DNA from: Anaerolineales bacterium UBA5797
GTDB lineage: Bacteria; Chloroflexota; Anaerolineae; Anaerolineales; Villigracilaceae
DNA: 38,613 bases
Direction of reading: 5' to 3'
Assembly: GCA_002418205.1 (NCBI GenBank)
Contig: DIDP01000066.1
Coordinates: forward strand, 1-38,613
Shown piece by piece: positions 16,543 to 22,350 of the stretch. Below the pieces are notes generated by a model that was not told where the DNA came from, did not search any database, and saw nothing but the letters and a program-made list of their open reading frames with translations. The first letter of the stretch is position 1; the number at the start of each line of letters is the position of its first letter. The position numbers and the translations under genes are program-made.

Positions 16543-17121
16543 CTACGCTCCAGCCTGATTCACCCATTCATCCTGCAACAAGCCGAAGACGAGCAGATCC
16601 CAACGCCTGCCATCCCGATCCAGCGCCTGGCGCCTGCGGACTTCCTCCGTAAAACCGAATTTCTTCAACAAGGCGATCCCAGCCTCGTTATATTCCTGAA
16701 CCGGTGCAGCGACGCGGTACAGGTTCAGTTCGGCAAACATAAAGCGGAGCAGCATCTGCAAAGCCTGTGAACCGTAACCCTTGCGTTGGTCATCCTTCGA
16801 ACCGATCCCAAGCCGGATCCAGGCATTGCCGTTCGACCATTCGATGCGATGGACCAGTGCCTTTCCGATCAACCGATCGTCTTCACGGGCGCGGATGGTG
16901 AAGTAATACATGTTTTTTTCCTCCTCGATCTCCTTCTCGAGTTTTTCGTATTTCTTCTTCACCATTGCAACCGACATCGGGCGTGCCGGCTCGAAATCAT
17001 ACATGCGCATGAAATCCGAATCATGCGTCCATTTGGATTCGATCTCCGCGTCCTTCTCATGATCGATCGGACCAAAGCGGACATCCTTTCCTTCAAACAA
17101 TTGGGTTTGTATATCGAACAT
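16543..17121 (-). CDS. GNAT acetyltransferase (paralogue E), first gene of the array
   Basis: 192 residues from ATG 17121, which has AGAGGAG seven bases upstream; an in-frame start at 17166 lies inside the terminator hairpin and is rejected. Loop DQRKGYGSQALQML (about 114-127) and NLYRVAAPVQEYNEAGIALL are GNAT motifs. It is more divergent than C and D. It is the first coding gene after the leader-peptide region (17122-17366), so any attenuation there would act on it and possibly on the downstream GNAT genes. Confidence 0.9.
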   Translation of the reverse strand: MFDIQTQLFEGKDVRFGPIDHEKDAEIESKWTHDSDFMRMYDFEPARPMSVAMVKKKYEKLEKEIEEEKNMYYFTIRAREDDRLIGKALVHRIEWSNGNAWIRLGIGSKDDQRKGYGSQALQMLLRFMFAELNLYRVAAPVQEYNEAGIALLKKFGFTEEVRRRQALDRDGRRWDLLVFGLLQDEWVNQAGA

Positions 17122-17144
17122 GTCATTCTCCTCTGAAATAAAAA

Positions 17145-17171
17145 CAGCCACAGGCTTCTGACCCATGGCTG
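17145..17171 (-). terminator. Leader terminator 2 (in front of GNAT gene E)
   Basis: Minus strand: CAGCCATGGG, seven-base loop, CCTGTGGCTG, then TTTTTATTT (17144-17136). The stem has ten pairs, two of them G-U. It ends 15 bases before the GNAT start codon, so reading into the array requires readthrough or an alternative fold. Confidence 0.8.
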
Positions 17172-17183
17172 AGGCGAAAAAAA

Positions 17184-17212
17184 ACAGCCACGGGCGAGTG
17201 CGCCGCGGCTGT
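17184..17212 (-). terminator. Leader terminator 1 (behind the 32-residue ORF)
   Basis: Minus strand: ACAGCCGCGG, nine-base loop, CCGTGGCTGT, with one mismatch in the stem, followed by eight T (17184-17177). It lies about 20 bases past the stop of the small ORF. A 9-base segment of its 3' arm is also complementary to the 5' arm of terminator 2. Confidence 0.85.
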
Positions 17213-17232
17213 CAAATTACATTGCGTGTAAA

Positions 17233-17331
17233 TTAACGATAAGCAGGCGCACTACGACAAGGAACAAAACCAGAACCGCCGGTCTGATAACGGAATGATT
17301 TCGTTGCGGGCGTCATATTGCTGATTGCCAT
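17233..17331 (-). CDS. 32-residue leader peptide / small protein
   Basis: Translated by eye: begins MAISNMTPATKSFRYQ and ends GSGFVPCRSAPAYR, 32 residues, TAA at 17235-17233. Reasons to believe it is translated: a full AAGGAGG (17347-17341) nine bases before ATG, an extended -10 promoter upstream, and a terminator just downstream. It has one cysteine, no signal peptide, and no run of a single amino acid. The ribosome-binding site is complementary to the 3' part of the ORF, and the same ORF segment is complementary to terminator 1, which suggests a leader peptide in an attenuator for the GNAT genes. A free-standing small protein or an untranslated structured RNA remain possible. I do not recognise the sequence. 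Confidence 0.6.
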   Translation of the reverse strand: MAISNMTPATKSFRYQTGGSGFVPCRSAPAYR

Positions 17332-17372
17332 TGTCGTGCGCCTCCTTTCTGTGGAATTTTCGAACCGGCGCG

Positions 17373-17402
17373 AGTGTAACATGCAGCCCGGTTTTCCGTC
17401 AA
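17373..17402 (-). promoter_or_regulatory. Promoter of the leader transcript
   Basis: Minus strand: TTGACG (17402-17397), 18 bases, TACACT (17378-17373) preceded by TG one base before, an extended -10. Transcription would begin near 17366, giving an RNA of about 190 bases if it ends at terminator 1. It runs away from the receiver-domain gene whose start is at 17430, so the two promoters are back to back. Confidence 0.7.
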
Positions 17403-17429
17403 GTAATTGAGAATGAGAAAGGCTATTTT

Positions 17430-17870
17430 ATGGTTACCTGGAAAACTGACGTTGACACTGTCCCCCTCCACACCGTTTTGATCGCTTCCGATCAAACGGA
17501 CAGTATATCCGCGTGGGAGACCCTTTTCCACCAGCGGAACTGCATTGTGCTCACCGAGTCCAACTTACAGAACGCCGCGCAGACCGCGCGCCTGGTGGGA
17601 CCCTCGCTGATTCTGGTTGACATGAATCTCTCCAAGGAAAAACGTAACGCTTTTCTGAAGGAATTGCGCGCAACCGGCCGCGGACCGATCATTTTGCTGG
17701 TCACGGCAGATACCGTGGATGATATCCTCGAAGCCAACCGGGCTGGCGCGGATGAATGCCTTGTCAAGCCCGTCAATCCGGCAGTGCTCATCGTCAAGGC
17801 AATGGCATGGCTGGGGCACGGGCAACGCAGAGGAACGTCATCGATGATGAACGTGAATGTGACCGTATAG
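17430..17870 (+). CDS. Single-domain response regulator (receiver domain)
   Basis: 146 residues from ATG 17430 with GAAAGG before it. Receiver signature: phosphoacceptor D64 in LILVDMNL, T92 in LLVTAD, K113 in LVKPVN. The N-terminal acidic pair is reduced to a single Asp (IASDQ), which could weaken magnesium binding. No output domain follows; the C-terminus ends in a short Arg/Ser/Met-rich tail. It may shuttle phosphate or act by protein contact. No kinase is adjacent, but a large orphan hybrid-free kinase is encoded at 29.3-33.9 kb. Divergent from the leader transcript. Confidence 0.92.
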   Translation: MVTWKTDVDTVPLHTVLIASDQTDSISAWETLFHQRNCIVLTESNLQNAAQTARLVGPSLILVDMNLSKEKRNAFLKELRATGRGPIILLVTADTVDDILEANRAGADECLVKPVNPAVLIVKAMAWLGHGQRRGTSSMMNVNVTV

Positions 17871-17902
17871 CACGAAACTCCTCCCCATTTTCAACCTCCT
17901 TT

Positions 17903-17940
17903 TAAATGGATGCTCCCGCAATTGCGGGAGCATCCATTTA
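17903..17940. terminator. 38-base perfect palindrome, two-way terminator
   Basis: TAAATGGATGCTCCCGCAA (17903-17921) is followed directly by its exact reverse complement (17922-17940). It lies between the convergent receiver gene (stop 17870) and the BMP lipoprotein gene (stop 17942). The ends carry A/T runs, so it can serve both directions. Confidence 0.85.
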
Positions 17941-17941
17941 A

Positions 17942-18949
17942 TCAGGGAGCGATATACCCCGACTGCAGATCTTCAAGAGTTTGTTGAACAAGACGCTGCT
18001 TTCCCGGGGAGAGAATGCCTGGGTCCACGTCACTCAGGCCGAGGGGCGATTGAACCGTGACCCCGCCCTGCCCGGAGACCAGTTGGGGCCAGGCGGTCTG
18101 GATCGCCTTGATCGTATCCGGCTGGATCGTCATGACCCAACCCGCGGGTCGTTGTTCCGGGCTGACCGTTCCGATCATCAGCGTGCCGGTCGTGCCAATG
18201 TAATTCACAAGGTCTTCCGTGTAGATTCCGGGATGGATCAACAACGTGCGGGTCTTGTATTGCAGGATCAGGATATCCGCGTACGCATCATAGTTATTCA
18301 CATCCTCCTCGGCGGGGATCTCGAGATATTGCGGGTACGACCAGGGCAGAAAATAGAACGGGCGGCAGAGACCGCAGTAAAACGTCATGCCGCGCGAATA
18401 GGCATTGAACATGCGGACCGCGTCATCATCGCCTTTGGGGAGAAGCATACCGATGCGATAATCCTCGGTCAGTAATGCGGCGGTATAACCCGCCAGGAAC
18501 CCGGCGACCTCCACCTGTGTATTGCTCCCCAACACACTGACGTTGCCGCCTGCCGGTACATCGGGAATATTGATCGCAAGGAACTGCACGTTCGGTGCGG
18601 CGGCGGCAAGCGCGGCGATGCCGGGATCGGGCGGGAGGGCGATGACCACCTGCAACCCCGGCTCGGCAACATCGGCGGTCGTCAATTCATTACGCACCTG
18701 AAAACGCCAGCCGGAGGCCTGCGTAAGATCATAAACCGTTTTTTGATATGTATTCGAAGTCTCCGGGTCCATGTCGGCAGGAAGGACCAGGATCGCGAGC
18801 GGCACAGCCGGTGTGGCGGTGATCTCGGGCAGGGCAACCGCGGTATCCGTTGGCGGCGGTGTGGATGTGAGTGCCGATCCCTCCGGCGCGCCGCAGGCAC
18901 CCAACAGCAACGCCAGGGCTACAAAAAAGACGCTGGTTTTATTTCGCAC
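17942..18949 (-). CDS. BMP/PnrA-type substrate-binding lipoprotein
   Basis: 335 residues with a lipoprotein signal ending LLGAC (C19), then a Thr/Pro linker (about 27-50, STPPPTDT) typical of Chloroflexota envelope proteins. The mature part resembles the basic-membrane-protein family: VQVVIALPPDPGIAALAAAAPNVQFLAIN, then GFLAGYTAALLTEDYRIGMLLP, where NVQF and the AGYTAA segment match PnrA-like proteins that bind nucleosides. No permease or ATPase is adjacent, so it may be an orphan receptor or work with a distant transporter. Ligand identity is inference from the family. Confidence 0.85.
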   Translation of the reverse strand: MRNKTSVFFVALALLLGACGAPEGSALTSTPPPTDTAVALPEITATPAVPLAILVLPADMDPETSNTYQKTVYDLTQASGWRFQVRNELTTADVAEPGLQVVIALPPDPGIAALAAAAPNVQFLAINIPDVPAGGNVSVLGSNTQVEVAGFLAGYTAALLTEDYRIGMLLPKGDDDAVRMFNAYSRGMTFYCGLCRPFYFLPWSYPQYLEIPAEEDVNNYDAYADILILQYKTRTLLIHPGIYTEDLVNYIGTTGTLMIGTVSPEQRPAGWVMTIQPDTIKAIQTAWPQLVSGQGGVTVQSPLGLSDVDPGILSPGKQRLVQQTLEDLQSGYIAP

Positions 18950-19010
18950 AAAGATTCTCCAAGGTAGTGATTGGACGAATTATACTCGTGGATGGTTCCG
19001 TTAAATGGAA

Positions 19011-19032
19011 AGACCGCGTCTTTACGCGGTCT
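19011..19032 (-). terminator. Hairpin downstream of hsp20
   Basis: AGACCGCG (19011-19018), loop TCTTTA, CGCGGTCT (19025-19032): an 8-bp stem between the hsp20 stop (19057) and the lipoprotein gene start. Read on the minus strand it is followed by TTTCCATTTAACGG, a weak U-tract. Confidence 0.7.
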
Positions 19033-19056
19033 CCCATTGGATGAAATATCTGGCTC

Positions 19057-19482
19057 TTACTTGTGGACGATCTTGATCTTCTTCGGTCGGGCGGATTCAG
19101 CCTTGGGCAGGGTCAGCGTCAAGACACCGTCTGTGATCTTCGCTTCGACGCGATCCGCCTCGATGGCGGTCGGCAGGCGCAGGGTCCGCGTGAATGAACC
19201 GTGCGGCAGTTCCCGCATCAGGTACTGATTCTCATCCTGCTTGTCCGCGGGATCACTTCGCTTGTACTCGCCCTCGATGCGGACGATATCCTCCAGCACC
19301 TGAATGTTCAGATCATCGGATTTGAGTCCCGGGACCAGTGCGGAAAGGATATAGGCTTCCTCCTCCTCGCGGATGTTCACACCCAGGGTATGCTGATCGT
19401 TCCCATCCCACTGACGGATCACGCGGCGGATGGGTCTCTGCTGAAGGCGGTTGTACGGGAAGGTTTGCAAATAGAAGGTCAT
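19057..19482 (-). CDS. Hsp20 small heat-shock protein
   Basis: 141 residues. Alpha-crystallin domain from about residue 33 to 130, with ALVPGLKSDDLNIQVLEDIVRIEGEY, the consensus-like AKITDGVLTLTLPK (A-x-x-x-n-G-V-L, about 114-127) and a C-terminal IKI tail motif (136-138). Such proteins form oligomers that hold unfolding proteins in the cytosol. AAGGAGA precedes ATG 19482. No CIRCE-like repeat was noticed upstream. Stands alone between the M6 protease and the BMP lipoprotein. Confidence 0.95.
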   Translation of the reverse strand: MTFYLQTFPYNRLQQRPIRRVIRQWDGNDQHTLGVNIREEEEAYILSALVPGLKSDDLNIQVLEDIVRIEGEYKRSDPADKQDENQYLMRELPHGSFTRTLRLPTAIEADRVEAKITDGVLTLTLPKAESARPKKIKIVHK

Positions 19483-19575
19483 GGCTTGTCTCCTTGATTT
19501 GTTATCGAATTGGGCATAGTGTATTTGGTGAATGTAAGAAAAGGGATAACCCCGTGTAGAAAAAATATAAGAGAA

Positions 19576-19601
19576 ATCCCCCGCAGAATTCTGCGGGGGA
19601 T
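19576..19601 (-). terminator. Terminator of protease 1
   Basis: ATCCCCCGCAGAA and its exact complement form a 26-base palindrome, 32 bases past the protease stop codon. On the minus strand TTCTCTTATATTTTTTC follows, a U-rich tail. Confidence 0.85.
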
Positions 19602-19633
19602 CTTGAAACCAACGTACAGGGACAATCAGTCAA

Positions 19634-21946
19634 CTATTTGTTGACAAGCACCTGCATGAAGTTGCCCAGCGCTGAGACACTCGTCACACGGATGGTCGTA
19701 CCCGTGGCGGGCAGAGGAACGCTCGCCCAGCCAAAATGACCAATGGAGGCATCAGGCGGGAACCAGTATGCCTGGGTGTCGTCGAACTTCGGATTGGCTG
19801 GCAGACCGCCGTAGCACTGCTCGATGCTGTTGGCATGGAGACAGATCACATCAGTTTTGTCGAGACCGAAGGTCGCGTCGTAAGACTGAATGCGCGGGCG
19901 CCAGACGAGTCCATTATCCGGGCGGAGCAACAGATCAGGGTGTGCATCCACTGGCAGGAACAAGCCGCCACAGCGACCGGAAGCGCAGTTGTCACCCACA
20001 TTGTTATCCGCGAAGGAGGTGTCATAGTACCAGACCAACAAGCCGTCCTGGTAGGGGAAGTGCTCGACCCAGTTACCCAGAGCCGGGTTATCCAGGAAGC
20101 CGAAGTTATAAGGTCCGGTGCGCAGGCCATCATCGTATCCGCGGTAGGTGCGGAACTCGGCGAAGTAGGCATTGAAGAACGACAAGGTCACCGTGCTGCC
20201 CGTGCGGATGAAGCCGGCATAGTTCCAACCCGGGTCGGTCTCGGCATCATCAAGCGGTTGACCGGAGATTGCAATGTCATCCACGAAGAAGCCGGGGTTG
20301 GCAACAGCCACATCGGTCCAATAACGGAAGCCGATCGTAACCGTCTGACCGCCAAACGCCGAAAGATCCGCAGTCAGGTCTACCCACGAGTCACCGGAAT
20401 CACCAGTGATACCATTGCCAAAGTTCTGTCCGTTAGGATTGGTATTGGTAGAGAGGTTCGTGGCAACCGGGTTGCCGTTGACGGTCAGGTAGGCATAATC
20501 CCAATCCACTTCGATGTCATATTTGACCTTCGCAGTCAGGGATGCGCCAGCCGGCAGAGAGACGCTACGGGTCATGCTGTTATCGAGGTCATTGCCAGAG
20601 CCGGAGAAGTAGAAGAAATCACCGGAATAAGGATCACCAACCGGGAAGTCCACGCTCTTGTCAGGCAACAGCAGTACCAATTGCTGGGCCTGCTTGGTGT
20701 TGTCGGTTGCAGGACCAAGCTTGACGGACGCCTTTTGTTTATAACCAACGACCGTGTAGTTCGACCAGCCGAGGAAGATCTTTTCATAGGCGCTCATCGG
20801 GATCGGCTTGGAGCCAATGCCTTCTTCAGGCTTGCCGGTGCTGCCATAGGAACCGCTGGAATACAGGGTCCAGAAACCGGTCGAGTTCTCAGCGCCACCC
20901 GTATTGCCGGAGGTGTCGTAGAGATCAGGCAGACCGAGGTCATGACCGAACTCGTGAGTGAAGACACCCACGCCGCCGTTCTCAGGCTCGATGGTGTAAT
21001 CACCAATCCAGAAATTACTGCCACCAATGCGCACACCACCGTAGGCGTTTGGTCCAACTCCATCGGGGCCATTGGCGCTGAAATACGCATACCAGCGATG
21101 GCTCCAGATCGCATCCGAACCTTGCGCGCCGCCACCGGTCTCCTCGCCTTCGCCGGCATGGACCGACTGGAAGTGATCGATGTAACCATCGGGCTCATTG
21201 AAGTTGCCATCACCGTCCATATCGTAACGATCCCAAACATCGAATTGGGCGAGGTAGGCATTGATCTCAGCCGGGGTCTTGCCAGCCGCGATCTGGGAGT
21301 TGTACCAGGCATCAATCGAATGATTGACGAAGACCCACGTCTGGGCACATACGATACCGCCGCAATAGTTACGACCATATGCTGCTGCATTATAGGGAAC
21401 CTGCACCCAATCCGTCACATCGCCGTTAACTGTGTAGCGATTGGAGGACTCCTCAATGTAGAAGTTGCGCATGGACACGGCGCCGGGAGCTTCCGAGAAA
21501 AGCAAATTCTCGTAATAAGCCTCGGAGAAATCAGACGCCCAAATTGTGGTGTTATCCACACTGCGATCGGGCTCAGGGATCTCATTGTGCGACGGACCGG
21601 GAATGCCGGAATAGAGAATGGGAGCAGGATGATCCAGAGGACCGAATTCAGCAAGGACGGTCCAAATGGAATCCTCGCCCTGGCGCTCCAGTTCAACGAA
21701 CTGTCCCTTGGCGACTTCCTTGACCGGACCATCAGCCTTGCCATTCATTTTGGCTTCAAAGCCTTTTTGCTTTAATTCCGCCTGCTTCACTCCCAACGGA
21801 TGGCTGGGATTATCGGTATTCGCCCCCAAATAGATCACTTCATCTGCACCGTTACCTGCCGGTGCGGGCGCCGCGCCGACCATCGGAACAATCGCGACGA
21901 CCAGCATGGCAACGACCAATAACGTACTAAACCACTTTGCTTTCAT
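19634..21946 (-). CDS. Secreted InhA-type M6 metalloprotease (protease 1)
   Basis: 770 residues. Signal peptide 1-25 (cleavage near VGAA-PAPA); propeptide to about 125; catalytic domain about 130-400 with zinc motif HEFGHDLGLPDLYD (HExxH at 331-335) and a calcium-loop-like segment YDMDGDGNFNEPDGYID (241-257). A jelly-roll module (about 430-560, WDYAYLTVNG, FFVDDIAISG) resembles the MAM-like C-terminal part of immune inhibitor A, then YQDGLLVWYYD. Length and order match InhA (about 800 residues). It should degrade extracellular protein. AGAGGAG precedes ATG 21946. Upstream lies a riboswitch candidate plus terminator (22049-22160), and the paralogue at 22351-24579 carries the same arrangement, so both are likely controlled alike. 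Confidence 0.95.
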   Translation of the reverse strand: MKAKWFSTLLVVAMLVVAIVPMVGAAPAPAGNGADEVIYLGANTDNPSHPLGVKQAELKQKGFEAKMNGKADGPVKEVAKGQFVELERQGEDSIWTVLAEFGPLDHPAPILYSGIPGPSHNEIPEPDRSVDNTTIWASDFSEAYYENLLFSEAPGAVSMRNFYIEESSNRYTVNGDVTDWVQVPYNAAAYGRNYCGGIVCAQTWVFVNHSIDAWYNSQIAAGKTPAEINAYLAQFDVWDRYDMDGDGNFNEPDGYIDHFQSVHAGEGEETGGGAQGSDAIWSHRWYAYFSANGPDGVGPNAYGGVRIGGSNFWIGDYTIEPENGGVGVFTHEFGHDLGLPDLYDTSGNTGGAENSTGFWTLYSSGSYGSTGKPEEGIGSKPIPMSAYEKIFLGWSNYTVVGYKQKASVKLGPATDNTKQAQQLVLLLPDKSVDFPVGDPYSGDFFYFSGSGNDLDNSMTRSVSLPAGASLTAKVKYDIEVDWDYAYLTVNGNPVATNLSTNTNPNGQNFGNGITGDSGDSWVDLTADLSAFGGQTVTIGFRYWTDVAVANPGFFVDDIAISGQPLDDAETDPGWNYAGFIRTGSTVTLSFFNAYFAEFRTYRGYDDGLRTGPYNFGFLDNPALGNWVEHFPYQDGLLVWYYDTSFADNNVGDNCASGRCGGLFLPVDAHPDLLLRPDNGLVWRPRIQSYDATFGLDKTDVICLHANSIEQCYGGLPANPKFDDTQAYWFPPDASIGHFGWASVPLPATGTTIRVTSVSALGNFMQVLVNK

Positions 21947-22033
21947 AAACTATTTCTCCTCTTATAGTTAACTTGGGCTTGCGTGGACGTACTTGATATG
22001 GAAACATTCCTCTTGATTATGAACAGAGACACC

Positions 22034-22072
22034 TCCTTAAAACAAAACCCGCCGAATAAAAAAATTCGGCGG
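22034..22072 (-). terminator. Riboswitch 1 expression-platform terminator
   Basis: Minus strand: CCGCCGAAT, seven-base T-rich loop, ATTCGGCGG (stem 22072-22049), then GTTTTGTTTTAAGG. The first arm GCCGAA overlaps the 3' end of the riboswitch core, so aptamer pairing and terminator should exclude each other. After it, an AAGGAGG and about 85 bases of leader lead to the protease 1 start. Confidence 0.82.
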
Positions 22073-22160
22073 TCTGGCGGTCTGTCAATCTGTACGCATC
22101 AGATTGACAGATCCATGACTTTGCGCCCCCGCCTCGCGACGGGTTTGCCTTTTCGATGCA
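22066..22160 (-). promoter_or_regulatory. Class I cyclic-di-GMP (GEMM) riboswitch candidate 1
   Basis: Minus-strand core: TCGAAAAGGCAAACC (22156-22142), a stem CCCGTC capped by a GNRA loop GCGA and closed by GGCGGG, then GGCGCAAAGTCATGGATC, a variable 11-bp hairpin (CTGTCAATCTG/CAGATTGACAG), and GACCGCCAGACCGCCGAA. GGCAAACC with a GNRA hairpin and CGCAAAG are the hallmarks of the c-di-GMP-I family. One difference from the textbook core is GGGGCGCAAAG in place of GGGACGCAAAG, so ligand specificity should be tested. The second copy at 24791-24870 keeps the core letter for letter except one base, while its variable hairpin differs completely yet still pairs, strong evidence for a structured RNA. 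Confidence 0.8.
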
Positions 22161-22164
22161 GGCT

Positions 22165-22192
22165 ATTATAGTACACCCCCCAAATCTGGCAA
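22165..22192 (-). promoter_or_regulatory. Promoter of the riboswitch 1/protease 1 transcript
   Basis: Minus strand: TTGCCA (22192-22187), 16-base spacer, perfect TATAAT (22170-22165). Start near 22158 puts the aptamer at the very 5' end of the RNA, as is usual for riboswitches. Confidence 0.8.
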
Positions 22193-22291
22193 GTCTATTG
22201 TAACCTTTTAGTTACCAACTTCCTGCCTGAATAATTTCATGACGCCAGACGGTTTGAAAAGTTACAACTTCATTACATCATCAAGAATGCG

Positions 22292-22315
22292 AGAGCCCGC
22301 CAAAAGGCGGGCTCT
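22292..22315 (-). terminator. Hairpin downstream of protease 2
   Basis: AGAGCCCGCC (22292-22301), AAAA loop, GGCGGGCTCT (22306-22315). It lies 36 bases past the protease 2 stop. The T-tract on the minus side is weak (CGCATTCTTG), so termination efficiency is uncertain. Between it and the riboswitch 1 promoter (22193-22290) nothing else was seen except two GTTAC words. Confidence 0.7.
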
Positions 22316-22350
22316 TTCGTATCTCAATCAGGCAAAGTCAATTTTGTTGT

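Noticed and set aside
17122..17166. Longer GNAT gene E starting at 17166
   Set aside because: That start sits in the terminator hairpin and has no SD; ATG 17121 has AGAGGAG seven bases upstream.
17177..17366. 6S RNA or another housekeeping structured RNA of about 190 bases
   Set aside because: No long closing stem with a central bubble is visible; the AAGGAGG and ATG spacing and the terminator behind it point to a translated leader.
19736..21775. Long plus-strand reading frame of 679 codons over the M6 protease gene
   Set aside because: Antisense shadow of the protease: no SD, no domain pattern, and base composition mirrors the codons of the minus-strand gene.
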